Source of the DNA: Mycolicibacterium lutetiense
GTDB taxonomy: Bacteria > Actinomycetota > Actinomycetes > Mycobacteriales > Mycobacteriaceae
Direction of reading: 5' to 3'
DNA: 64,000 nucleotides
Assembly (NCBI RefSeq): GCF_017876775.1
Contig: NZ_JAGIOP010000002.1
Span: forward strand, 2,046,001-2,110,000
Positions within the stretch are counted from its first letter, which is position 1; each line of letters opens with the position of its first letter. A program made the position numbers and the translations under genes. Below the pieces are notes generated by a model. The model was not told the DNA's origin. It was given only the letters and a program-made list of their open reading frames with translations, and searched no databases. Below are positions 36,979 through 45,226 of the stretch, one piece after another.

Positions 36979-37625
36979 CAGGCCGACACCTCCTCTTTCG
37001 TATTCGCAGCGATGTACGCGTTCAGCGCCTCGACGCTGAACACCAGATCGTCCGCACGGAGCACGTCGTAGGTGTTGAGCTGATCCGGCGAGATCACGTG
37101 CACACCAGGCAGGTTGCGGACGCTACGGGCGCCGACCTCATCGGTGCGGCCGATGACGACGAGAACCTTCTTGTTCTCGGTCAGGCTGCCCAGGAACGCC
37201 TTGGCGCTCTTGGTCGACGGGGTCTGACCCTCCACCAGTTCGGTGATCGCGTGGATCCGCTCGTTGCGGGCCCGGTCCGAGAGCGCACCGCGCAGGGCGG
37301 CGGCGATCATCTTCTTCGGGGTCCGCTGGCTGTAGTCGCGCGGCTGCGGGCCGTGCACGACGCCACCGCCGGTGAACTGCGGCGCACGGGTCGAGCCCTG
37401 ACGAGCCCGGCCGGTGCCCTTCTGCCGGTACGGCTTCTTGCCGCCACCGGAGACCATGGCGCGGGTCTTCGTCGCATGCGTGCCCTGGCGCTTGGCGGCC
37501 AACTGAGCGTTGACGACCTGGTGCATCAGAGCGATGTTGGGTTCGACGTCGAACAGGGCGTCGGGCAGCTCGATGGAGCCGTCCTTCTTGCCTGCCGGCG
37601 TCTTCACATCAATTTTGAGAGTCAT
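36978..37625 (-). CDS. rplD: 50S ribosomal protein L4
   Basis: The product is 215 aa. The extended loop [35 protein letters not shown] lines the exit tunnel. In E. coli L4 also represses its own operon by acting on the S10 leader. Whether the leader here has such a site is not known. It is coupled to both rplC and rplW by one-base overlaps. Confidence 0.98.
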   Translation of the reverse strand: MTLKIDVKTPAGKKDGSIELPDALFDVEPNIALMHQVVNAQLAAKRQGTHATKTRAMVSGGGKKPYRQKGTGRARQGSTRAPQFTGGGVVHGPQPRDYSQRTPKKMIAAALRGALSDRARNERIHAITELVEGQTPSTKSAKAFLGSLTENKKVLVVIGRTDEVGARSVRNLPGVHVISPDQLNTYDVLRADDLVFSVEALNAYIAANTKEEVSA

Positions 37626-38275
37626 TACTTCTCGCCTCGCTTGATTGCGCTGCGGACAACCACCAGACCACCGTTGCGTCCGGGGATGGCGCCCTTGATC
37701 AACAGCACGCCGTTCTCGGCATCGACCTTGTGAACCTTGAGGTTCTGCGTGGTCACCCGGTCGTGGCCCATGCGGCCCGACATCCGGGTGCCCTTGAACA
37801 CGCGGCCCGGGGTGGCACAGCCACCGATGGAGCCGGGGCGGCGGTGCACGGCCTGGGCGCCGTGGCTGGCGCCCTGACCGGCGAAGCCGTGACGCTTCAT
37901 GGTGCCGGCGAAGCCCTTGCCCTTGCTGGTGCCGGTCACGTCGACGTAAGCACCGTCGGCGAAGATCTCGGCGGTCAGCTCCTGGCCCACCTCGTACTCG
38001 GCGGCAGCAGCTTCGTCGACCCGCAGCTCAGCCAGGTGGCGGCGCGGGTTGACACCCGCGGCGGCGTACTGACCGGTGACGGGCTTGTTGACCTTGCGCG
38101 GGCTGATCTCGCCATAGGCGAGCTGCACGGCGCTGTAGCCGTCGCGCTCGGGGGTACGGATAAGGGTCACCACGTTGGGGCCGGCCTTCACGACCGTCAC
38201 CGGGACGACTTTGTTGTTCTCGTCGAACACCTGCGTCATGCCCAGCTTGGTGCCCAAAATGCCTTTTCTAGCCAT
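37625..38275 (-). CDS. rplC: 50S ribosomal protein L3
   Basis: The product is 216 aa. It starts with [21 protein letters not shown]. The conserved loop [42 protein letters not shown] reaches the peptidyl-transferase centre. It starts 14 bp after rpsJ and overlaps rplD by one base. Confidence 0.98.
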   Translation of the reverse strand: MARKGILGTKLGMTQVFDENNKVVPVTVVKAGPNVVTLIRTPERDGYSAVQLAYGEISPRKVNKPVTGQYAAAGVNPRRHLAELRVDEAAAAEYEVGQELTAEIFADGAYVDVTGTSKGKGFAGTMKRHGFAGQGASHGAQAVHRRPGSIGGCATPGRVFKGTRMSGRMGHDRVTTQNLKVHKVDAENGVLLIKGAIPGRNGGLVVVRSAIKRGEK

Positions 38276-38289
38276 TTTTCTCGGGTCTC

Positions 38290-38595
38290 CTACTGGATAT
38301 TGACGTCGACACTGGCCGGCAGGTCGATACGCATGAGCGCGTCAACCGTCTTCGGCGTCGGGTCGAGGATGTCGATCAGTCGCTTGTGGGTGCGCATTTC
38401 GAAATGCTCGCGCGAGTCCTTGTACTTGTGCGGCGACCGGATGACGCAGTAAATGTTCTTCTCAGTCGGCAACGGCACGGGGCCCACGACGCTGGCACCG
38501 GTACGGGTGACCGTCTCGACGATCTTGCGCGCCGAGGCATCAATGGCCTCATGGTCGTAGGCCTTGAGCCTGATGCGGATCTTCTGTCCCGCCAC
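38290..38595 (-). CDS. rpsJ: 30S ribosomal protein S10
   Basis: The product is 101 aa from GTG at 38595, chosen because AGGAG lies just upstream and the result matches the family length and N-terminus ((M)[18 protein letters not shown]). S10 (NusE) also acts in transcription antitermination with NusB. It is the first gene of the S10 operon. Confidence 0.98.
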   Translation of the reverse strand: MAGQKIRIRLKAYDHEAIDASARKIVETVTRTGASVVGPVPLPTEKNIYCVIRSPHKYKDSREHFEMRTHKRLIDILDPTPKTVDALMRIDLPASVDVNIQ

Positions 38596-38877
38596 GCTTC
38601 TCCTACCTCTACTTCGTACATTGGCCGGCCGTACCGAAGCCTCGATGGGAGATCCCACCGAAACCCGTCGGGCCTGTGCCTCGGCGCGGGTGCGCCGAGA
38701 ATTGCCGCCGCTGTTTACCTGTCTGTGGTCCACCGGCCCCCGCGGTCGGGCGTGTCGCCTTCGCGCACACTATCTCGCCCTGGAATTCAGTCGCGATCTA
38801 GTGTTGGGACCGGATGCGCCCGTGGGGGCGCGGGTCGTATGCCTGGCCAGGAATACCCGGCGCAAGGCAACCCGAAC

Positions 38878-38906
38878 AGTATGCCTTAGATCCGGGCATG
38901 CTCCAA
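38878..38906 (-). promoter_or_regulatory. Candidate sigma-A promoter of the S10 operon
   Basis: Minus-strand TTGGAG (38906-38901), 17 bp, then CATACT (38883-38878). Spacing is ideal; each hexamer has two or fewer strong mismatches. The start would fall near 38871. The call is based on pattern only. Confidence 0.4.
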
Positions 38907-39025
38907 ATCCACGATCGAGCAGGTCGGGGACCGGCCGGATGCAGTCCGCTTATGTAGCGCCATGGCGGAAAAATGCTCGTCCGGCCGCCACCGCGCTTCG
39001 CACGCGACAGCCCCGTTCCACCGAA

Positions 39026-39041
39026 CTTACTTCTGAGTAAG
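39026..39041. promoter_or_regulatory. Palindromic operator-like site before the hotdog-fold gene
   Basis: CTTACT, TCTG, AGTAAG: 6-bp perfect arms, ending 9 bp before the ATG of the thioesterase-like gene. Sites of the form TTACT-N4-AGTAA are bound by some TetR regulators of acyl-CoA genes. No regulator is adjacent, so the cognate protein is unknown. Confidence 0.45.
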
Positions 39042-39050
39042 GTATGGCGC

Positions 39051-39539
39051 ATGACGCAGTCTCCTGTGAGGACACCCAGCGCTACCTATAAGGCATGGAA
39101 GAAGTTGTCACCGCTGCCCGGTGGCAGCTGGGCGTTCTCCGCGGCGGCCATGGCCCGGGTGCCCTATTTCGCCTCGATCCTCCCCCACGTCGTCCGCATG
39201 GAGCCCGGCCTGGCCGAGGTGACGGTGCCGAAGTGGTTCTACGTCTACAACCACCTGCACACCGTGCACGCGATCGCATCGTGCAATGCCGCCGAGATGG
39301 CGATGGGCATGCTGATGGAGGCCACGGTGCCGACGACCCACCGCTGGATCCCCAAGGCGATGAACGTTCAGTACCTCGCCAAGGCCACCACCTCCCTGCA
39401 GGCCAGGGCCGAGCTGACCCCGCCGGATTTCGGCACCATCACCGAAGGCACCGACATCGTGGTGCCGGTCAGCATCACCGACCGCCACGGCGTCGAGGTG
39501 GTGCACGCCGACATCACCACCTGGGTGACACCGGTCTAG
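39051..39539 (+). CDS. Hotdog-fold (DUF4442-like) thioesterase family protein
   Basis: The product is 162 aa from ATG at 39051. It contains the hotdog helix with NHLHTVHAIASCNAAEMAMGMLMEATVP and beta strands (MNVQYLAKATTSLQARAEL; VPVSITDRHGVEVVHADITTWV), as in DUF4442 acyl-CoA thioesterase-like proteins. Hydrolysis of an acyl-CoA is plausible but not shown. It is divergent from the S10 operon and alone on its strand. A palindromic site covers its promoter. Confidence 0.8.
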   Translation: MTQSPVRTPSATYKAWKKLSPLPGGSWAFSAAAMARVPYFASILPHVVRMEPGLAEVTVPKWFYVYNHLHTVHAIASCNAAEMAMGMLMEATVPTTHRWIPKAMNVQYLAKATTSLQARAELTPPDFGTITEGTDIVVPVSITDRHGVEVVHADITTWVTPV

Positions 39540-39558
39540 CGGTCCTGTTCCAGCGGCG

Positions 39559-39912
39559 CTAGTCGAGATAGGTGCCGTGACCCTCGCGCACCAGCGCGCC
39601 GTCGAACAGCAGCACCTCGTTGACCAACCCGCCTTTCTGATTGCGGTAGTGGATCACCAGGGCCGACTCGCCACGGTATGTGGCGAGCACCTCGAAATGC
39701 AGATCCGGCATCCCGACGAGCGCAGTGGTCCAGTAGTGCCGCAGCGCATCCTTGCCCCGCACCACACCCCCGGTCTCGGGCAGGAGACGCGCCGCGACCG
39801 GCGAACTGAACAACACATCGTCGTGAAAGTGCACCAGCACCGCCTCCACGTCGTGCGCATTCCATGCGTTCACCCATTCCTCGGCGAACGCATGTGGATC
39901 CGGTGTCGCCAT
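39559..39912 (-). CDS. NTF2-like/SnoaL-type protein
   Basis: The product is 117 aa from ATG at 39912 with GGGAGAA upstream; in-frame GTG (39921) and ATG (39951) are alternatives inside the esterase gene. The cone-like NTF2 fold is indicated by FAEEWVNAWNAHDVEAVLVHFHDDVLFSSP, then GKDALRHYWTTAL and a final beta-rich part. Members bind or isomerise small hydrophobic molecules. It follows the carboxylesterase directly and is probably cotranscribed with it. The role is unknown. Confidence 0.8.
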   Translation of the reverse strand: MATPDPHAFAEEWVNAWNAHDVEAVLVHFHDDVLFSSPVAARLLPETGGVVRGKDALRHYWTTALVGMPDLHFEVLATYRGESALVIHYRNQKGGLVNEVLLFDGALVREGHGTYLD

Positions 39913-39917
39913 CGAGT

Positions 39918-41543
39918 TCACTTCTCCCTCAGCCCGGCCCAGAAGGGGCATTGATGCTCGCGTGCATAGCCACTGTCGACACGACTGCCGTCGGCCTGCA
40001 ACGACATTCGGGCGCCGTCGCCCCCCGGATCGAAGCCTGGCCAGCCCGGCTGACCATCGACCGCAGGATTGCCGGTGCGCACGAAAGCGCTCCAGTAGTC
40101 GATCATCTGGTCCGAGAGCCGTTGCTGTGCCGGAGCCAACGGGGGCGCCCCACCGACGTCGAACAGGTAGCGAAGCTCCAGCGAGTGACTGGCGCCGACC
40201 GGGAAGGGCAGAGTTCGCAGAACTTCCGGCGCCGGGGCGGAGCGATCGTTGAACTCGTAGGCATAGACCGGCCGGGTCCGGGACAGCTCACCGGCCATCC
40301 GCTCCGAGACGCAGGCAAAGGCACCGTCGGTCACGGCCGCCGAATATGCCTGTGCCACGCCGCCGTACCGATCGATCGGGTAGTGCGCGCCGACCGCTGC
40401 AGCGTCGACGCCGAAGGTCTCGGACAGGAGTCGCGGATAATCCGCCGCCGAGTAGCGCTGACCGTGCCGCAGATAGCGCAGGGCTACGAACAACGTGAAC
40501 TCATCTCGGGTGGTGCCGAGTAGCACCGGCACCGGATCGGCGCGGTCAGATCCGAATGCCGCCAACGGGTCCTGAGGAATCAACGCCGAACCGGTGACCG
40601 GACCGGTCAGCTCGTCGCTGCCGATATTGAAGTACCACACCGGCTTTCGTAACCGGTCCACCGGCAGTGCCCGCAAGCAGGTGGCCGCCACCACGAGATC
40701 GGGACATCCGACCGCGGCCGCGTAATCGGATGAGCGTCGCGTCGCGGTGGCCAGGCCGGCCTGCGCCTGGCACGGTGCGCTCATCAGGATCGCAGCCCGG
40801 AACAATCCCGTCGAACCCGGCGAAACCAGATGGTCACACACCGACATTCCACCCGCGGATTCCCCGGCAACGGTGACCTTTTCGGGATCGCCACCGAAAT
40901 CGGCGATGTTGTCGCGGACCCACCGCAGTGCCGCCTGCTGGTCGGCCAGGCCGTAGTTGCCGATGTCACCAGCGGACCCCAGGGCCGGATGAGCCAGGAA
41001 CCCCAACGTGCCGAGGCGGTAGTTGATCGTCACCACCACGATGTCACCGCGCACGGCCAACCGCGCCGCGTCGTAGATACCGCTGCTGCCGCCCGCGAAC
41101 GCGCCGCCGTGGATCCACACCATGACGGGGCGCAACTTATCCGAGACCGGCGGCGTCCAGACGTTCAGACTCAGGCAGTCCTCGGCGGTGTTGGCCCCGC
41201 GTTCGGGATCCAGATCGGGGTCCTGGATGCACCGCGGCCCGGGCCGGGTGGCGTCGCGCTCCCCCGGCCATCCCGGCGCGGGGCCCGGCGCGGCGAACCG
41301 CATGGGCCCCACCGGCGCGGCGGCGTACGGCACGCCGGCGAACAGGCGGTGGTCGGATGCCACTGTGCCGCGCAGGGTTCCGGCTGCGGTCTGGACGAGC
41401 GCCGGGTTCCGCCCCTGCCCGTGCCCCGGCGGATGAACGGCCGGATCACTCGGCGTCGCACCGCGACCGCCACCCCACGCACAACCTCCGACCAGCATCG
41501 CCAGCACTGCCAGCAACGCGACGACGCGACGCCCGGACCGCAT
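39918..41543 (-). CDS. Type B carboxylesterase, predicted lipoprotein
   Basis: The product is 541 aa. The signal peptide MRSGRRVVALLAVLAML ends in lipobox LVGGC. Alpha/beta-hydrolase features are the oxyanion-hole region WIHGGAFAGGSSG, nucleophile elbow GESAGGMS, the acid in TTRDEFTLF, and the catalytic His in GASHSLELRYLF. Conserved Cys residues after the first third (DCLSLNVW) fit type B disulfides. The substrates are probably esters of acids or xenobiotics at the cell surface. It is followed closely by the NTF2-like gene. Confidence 0.9.
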   Translation of the reverse strand: MRSGRRVVALLAVLAMLVGGCAWGGGRGATPSDPAVHPPGHGQGRNPALVQTAAGTLRGTVASDHRLFAGVPYAAAPVGPMRFAAPGPAPGWPGERDATRPGPRCIQDPDLDPERGANTAEDCLSLNVWTPPVSDKLRPVMVWIHGGAFAGGSSGIYDAARLAVRGDIVVVTINYRLGTLGFLAHPALGSAGDIGNYGLADQQAALRWVRDNIADFGGDPEKVTVAGESAGGMSVCDHLVSPGSTGLFRAAILMSAPCQAQAGLATATRRSSDYAAAVGCPDLVVAATCLRALPVDRLRKPVWYFNIGSDELTGPVTGSALIPQDPLAAFGSDRADPVPVLLGTTRDEFTLFVALRYLRHGQRYSAADYPRLLSETFGVDAAAVGAHYPIDRYGGVAQAYSAAVTDGAFACVSERMAGELSRTRPVYAYEFNDRSAPAPEVLRTLPFPVGASHSLELRYLFDVGGAPPLAPAQQRLSDQMIDYWSAFVRTGNPAVDGQPGWPGFDPGGDGARMSLQADGSRVDSGYAREHQCPFWAGLREK

Positions 41544-41613
41544 GCCAGCGAGCGTACGGGGCGGATCGCCAAAATCAGCTCCCTTACGTGGCGCCGATCA
41601 CATATGGTGGTAG

Positions 41614-41627
41614 TTGACACCCGTCAA
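41614..41627. promoter_or_regulatory. Palindrome TTGAC-ACCC-GTCAA upstream of the P450 gene
   Basis: 5-bp perfect arms, 22 bp before the P450 start codon and followed by a GAGGAG ribosome binding site. It could be an operator, for example for the TetR encoded downstream of the P450, or its left half could act as a -35 element. No clear -10 was seen. Confidence 0.35.
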
Positions 41628-41649
41628 GTCCCGGTAGTGAGGAGTCCGA

Positions 41650-42900
41650 ATGAGCGCGCCGACGATGGATGACGCCGCGAAGGTGCTCGCCGATCCGGCG
41701 GCTTACGCCGACGATGCACGCCTGCACACCGCGCTGACCCATTTGCGCGCCAACAATCCGGTGGCCTGGGTCGACAACCGGCCCTATCGACCGTTCTGGG
41801 CGATCACCAAGCATGCCGACATCATGGCCGTCGAGCGCGACAACGAGCTCTTCATCAGCGAGCCACGCCCGCTGCTGGCCACGGCGGCCGCCGACGACAT
41901 GGCCAAGCAACAGCTGGAGGCCGGCATGGGCCTCCGGACGCTGATCCACATGGACGACCCGCACCACCGCAAGGTTCGGGCCATCGGCGCGGATTGGTTC
42001 CGCCCCAAGGCAATGCGAGCGCTCAAGGTCCGCGTCGACGAGCTCGCCAAACGCTATGTCGACAAGATGCGCGACATCGGGCCCGAGTGCGATTTCGTCA
42101 CCGCGATCGCCGTCGACTTCCCGCTCTACGTGATCATGTCCCTGCTCGGGCTGCCCGAGGATGACTTCGCTCGCATGCACATGCTGACCCAGGAGATGTT
42201 CGGCGGCGACGACGAGGAGTACCAGCGCGGCAAGTCCCTGGAGGACGGCCTGGCGGTCCTGCTGGATTTCTTCGCCTACTTCTCATCGCTGACCGCGTCG
42301 CGCCGCGCCAACCCGACTGAGGATCTGGCCTCGGCCATCGCCAACGGCACCATCGACGGGGAACCGCTGTCCGACGTCGACACCGCCTCCTATTACGTCA
42401 TCGTCGCCAGCGCCGGACACGACACCACCAAGGATGCGATCTCCGGCGGATTGCACGCGCTCATCGAGAACCCTGACCAGCTCGCCAGGCTGCGCACGCA
42501 GCCCGAGCTGATGGGCACCGCCGTCGAGGAGATGATCCGGTGGACCACCCCGGTCAAGGAATTCATGCGCACCGCCACGGCCGACACCACCGTGCGCGGC
42601 GTGCCGATCGCCAAGGGCGAATCCGTCTATCTGGCCTACGTTTCGGGTAACCGTGACGAGGAAGTCTTCGACAATCCGCACCGCTTCGACGTCGGACGGG
42701 ACCCGAACAAGCACCTGGCGTTCGGATACGGCGTGCACTTCTGCCTGGGGGCAGCACTGGCCAGGATGGAGATGAGCAGCTTGTTCACCGAGCTCCTGGG
42801 CCGACTGGACTCCATCGAATTGGCCGGCACGCCAGAGCTTTCCGCGACCACGTTCGTCGGCGGACTCAAGCACCTGCCGCTTCGTTACTCGCTGCGCTGA
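41650..42900 (+). CDS. Cytochrome P450
   Basis: The product is 416 aa, a soluble bacterial class I P450. The heme ligand is C365 in FGYGVHFCLGAALARME. The I-helix oxygen-activation motif is A255-G-x-D258-T-T260. The K-helix ExxR is E294-x2-R297. The substrate and CYP number are not assigned. No ferredoxin gene is adjacent. The 3' end overlaps the convergent TetR gene by 16 bp. Confidence 0.93.
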   Translation: MSAPTMDDAAKVLADPAAYADDARLHTALTHLRANNPVAWVDNRPYRPFWAITKHADIMAVERDNELFISEPRPLLATAAADDMAKQQLEAGMGLRTLIHMDDPHHRKVRAIGADWFRPKAMRALKVRVDELAKRYVDKMRDIGPECDFVTAIAVDFPLYVIMSLLGLPEDDFARMHMLTQEMFGGDDEEYQRGKSLEDGLAVLLDFFAYFSSLTASRRANPTEDLASAIANGTIDGEPLSDVDTASYYVIVASAGHDTTKDAISGGLHALIENPDQLARLRTQPELMGTAVEEMIRWTTPVKEFMRTATADTTVRGVPIAKGESVYLAYVSGNRDEEVFDNPHRFDVGRDPNKHLAFGYGVHFCLGAALARMEMSSLFTELLGRLDSIELAGTPELSATTFVGGLKHLPLRYSLR

Positions 42901-43520
42901 CGCTCGGGCCGCCGGTGGGTGGCCAGGAAGCCATCCACTGCTGCGCGCACGCAGGCGGTGTAGTCGAATCCCGGCAGCGTGCTGAGCTTGCCCAGCACGA
43001 TCGGACCCAGCAGCAGCGCGGCAGCCTGCGTGCGATCCACCTCACCGAGTTCGGCGATAGCTTCGGGACTGTCGAAGATCGCCTCGAACGGCACCGCATA
43101 CTGCTCGGCCACCCGCTCACGCAGGGTCCGCACCTCGGCGCTGTCACCGGTCCGCCACGGCAGTTGTTCCATGTCGCCGCCGAGCGCCAACCATGACATC
43201 GCGGTGATGCTGATCGGAGCCTCGGCGATCGAGTCGGCCTGCGCCTGAACCAGCGCGATCAGCCGGTCCCGCAGCGGGCCGTCCTCCGGTGGCATCGGCG
43301 CAGCGGGGATAAGGGCTCGAAATGCCGCGGCCAGCAAGTCATTTCCACTCGGGAAGTGCCGGTACAACGTCGCCCTGGCCACATTCGCAGCCCTGGTGAC
43401 CGCGTCGACCGTCACCGCACTCGGACCACCTGACCGCAACAGCGTCGTCGCCGCATCGAGCAACCGGGCTCGCGATCGGGCCGGACGTGGGTCACCGCTG
43501 TCGGCAGTCATCTCCGTCAC
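42885..43520 (-). CDS. TetR-family regulator divergent from an MFS exporter
   Basis: The product is 211 aa. The HTH is SAVTVDAVTRAANVARATLYRHFPSG (about 34-60). A ligand domain of the type found in exporter regulators follows. It is divergent from the MFS gene at 43595, and two overlapping palindromes lie between them. This strongly suggests that it represses itself and the exporter until a drug-like ligand binds. Its 3' end overlaps the P450 3' end by 16 bp. Confidence 0.88.
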   Translation of the reverse strand: MTEMTADSGDPRPARSRARLLDAATTLLRSGGPSAVTVDAVTRAANVARATLYRHFPSGNDLLAAAFRALIPAAPMPPEDGPLRDRLIALVQAQADSIAEAPISITAMSWLALGGDMEQLPWRTGDSAEVRTLRERVAEQYAVPFEAIFDSPEAIAELGEVDRTQAAALLLGPIVLGKLSTLPGFDYTACVRAAVDGFLATHRRPERQRSE

Positions 43521-43540
43521 CTCCAGAAAGCATACTTACC

Positions 43541-43565
43541 GTCTCGCTCCGAGACTGCTAGTCTC
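43541..43565. promoter_or_regulatory. Two overlapping palindromes, candidate TetR operator
   Basis: GTCTC-GCTCC-GAGAC (43541-43555) overlaps GAGACTG-C-TAGTCTC-like GAGACT-GCT-AGTCTC (43551-43565). The shared half-site GAGAC is the centre. Three half-sites 10 bp apart in the 74-bp divergent region fit binding of two TetR dimers that control both genes. Confidence 0.65.
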
Positions 43566-43594
43566 GAAAGTTCGTCGACCAAGGAGTGCCCAGC

Positions 43595-45226
43595 ATGACC
43601 GACACCCTCGTCGAGCCTGGCCAGGATATCGACCCAGGCATGGCCGAGTTGTCGATCCGCCAGCGTTACTGGCTACTCGTCGTCGCGTGCCTCGATGTAT
43701 CGATCGTCGTCTCATCGATGGTGGCCCTCAACGCCGCGCTGCCCGACATCGCCACCCAGACCTCCGCCACCCAGGCCCAACTCACCTGGGTGATCGACGG
43801 GTACACCCTGGCATTGGCATGCCTGCTACTCCCGGCCGGCGCCATCGGAGATCGCTACGGCAGGCGCGGCGCGCTGCTGATCGGGCTCACCGTCTTCACC
43901 CTGGCATCGGCGGCACCGCTGATCTGGGACGATCCGGTTCAACTGATCGTGGCACGCGCCATTGCCGGAGCCGGAGCGGCATTCATCATGCCCGCCACCC
44001 TGTCGATGCTCACCGCCGCATTCCCGAAATCGGAACGCAACAAGGCAATTGGTATCTGGGCTGCCGTCGTCGGATCGGGTGCCATCGCCGGATTCCTGGT
44101 CACCGGCGGGCTCCTTCACTTCTGGCCCTGGCAGTCCATCTTCCTGACATTCACCATCATGGCCGTCGCCATGTTCATCCTCACCTGCACTGTCGCGTCA
44201 TCGCGGGACCCCGACGCCGCGCCGCTGGACTGGATCGGCGCGATCCTCATCGGAGGTGCGGTGGCCGTGTTCGTCCTCGGCGTGGTGGAGGCACCGGTCC
44301 GCGGCTGGACGCACCCGATGGTCTGGGGCTGCATGATCGCCGGGATCGCCCTGGCCGCCCTGTTCACCATCACCCAACTGCGGCACCGTCACCCGCTGCT
44401 CGACGTCCGACTGCTCCGCAGGCCCGACTTCGCCACCGGATCGATCGGGGTGACGTTCCTGTTCTTCGCCAATTTCGGATTCTTCTTCGTCAGCATGCAG
44501 TTCATCCAGCTGGTGATGGGCTACAGCCCGATCCAGACTGCATTTGCGCTGTGCCCCTTGGCCCTTCCCGTACTCATCCTCGGCGCCACCACCCATCTGT
44601 ATCTACCCCGGATCGGGTTGCGGATGGCCGTCTTCGGCGGCCTGCTGCTGATAGCGACCGGCCTGATGTGCATGCGCCTGCTCGAACTCGACTCGTCCTA
44701 CCTGGACTTCACCTGGCCGCTCCTGATCATGAGCACCGGAATCGGATTGTCCACCGCCCCGGCGACATCGGCCATCATGGGCGCGGTTCCCGACGAGAAG
44801 CAGGGCGTGGCGTCTGCCGTCAACGACACCGCCCGCGAAATCGGTGCCGCCCTTGGCATCGCGGTATCCGGTTCGATCCTGGCCGCGCAGTACCAGGACC
44901 ACCTCGCCCCCGCGTTGGACAGCATTCCCGACACTCTGCACGGCCCGGTGACGAACTCGTTGGCCGAGGCACTCACGGTGTCCGAGCACCTGGGTCCACA
45001 AGGCGCGGCATTCGCCCGGTTGGCCCAGCAGGCGTTCCTGGAGGCGACCAACTCGGCCCTGTTGGTGATGGCGGCAGTACTGGGAGTGGCCGCGGTCTTC
45101 GTCGCCGTGTGGGCGCCCGGCCGTGACGGCCGGCAGATCGCTGTGGTGCGCCGGTTCAGGTCGAGAGAAACTCCGCAGCCCGATGACCGATCATGGCAAT
45201 GGTCGCGTGGGGGCCGCGGCTGGTGA
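43595..45226 (+). CDS. MFS transporter, DHA2 (EmrB/QacA) 14-TM drug exporter type
   Basis: The product is 543 aa from ATG at 43595 with AAGGAG 8 bp upstream. About 14 hydrophobic segments are visible. The N-terminal DVSIVVSSMVALNAALPDIA and motif A (LLLPAGAIGDRYGRRGALLIGL) are typical of the DHA2 family, and motif C follows near GAAFIMPATLSML. It probably exports hydrophobic cations or toxic metabolites by proton antiport. It is controlled by the divergent TetR. Its 3' end overlaps the convergent mftG by 71 bp. Confidence 0.9.
   Translation: MTDTLVEPGQDIDPGMAELSIRQRYWLLVVACLDVSIVVSSMVALNAALPDIATQTSATQAQLTWVIDGYTLALACLLLPAGAIGDRYGRRGALLIGLTVFTLASAAPLIWDDPVQLIVARAIAGAGAAFIMPATLSMLTAAFPKSERNKAIGIWAAVVGSGAIAGFLVTGGLLHFWPWQSIFLTFTIMAVAMFILTCTVASSRDPDAAPLDWIGAILIGGAVAVFVLGVVEAPVRGWTHPMVWGCMIAGIALAALFTITQLRHRHPLLDVRLLRRPDFATGSIGVTFLFFANFGFFFVSMQFIQLVMGYSPIQTAFALCPLALPVLILGATTHLYLPRIGLRMAVFGGLLLIATGLMCMRLLELDSSYLDFTWPLLIMSTGIGLSTAPATSAIMGAVPDEKQGVASAVNDTAREIGAALGIAVSGSILAAQYQDHLAPALDSIPDTLHGPVTNSLAEALTVSEHLGPQGAAFARLAQQAFLEATNSALLVMAAVLGVAAVFVAVWAPGRDGRQIAVVRRFRSRETPQPDDRSWQWSRGGRGW

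Larger units (their letters stand above)
38596..39050. promoter_or_regulatory. 455-bp divergent region upstream of the S10 operon
   Basis: This region carries the S10 operon leader (minus) and the promoter of the hotdog-fold gene (plus). I found no convincing small gene. A sigma-A-like promoter is proposed at 38878-38906, which would give an S10 leader of about 275 nt, long enough for L4-type control, though I could not fold it. A CTTACT-TCTG-AGTAAG palindrome sits at the right end. Confidence 0.5.
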
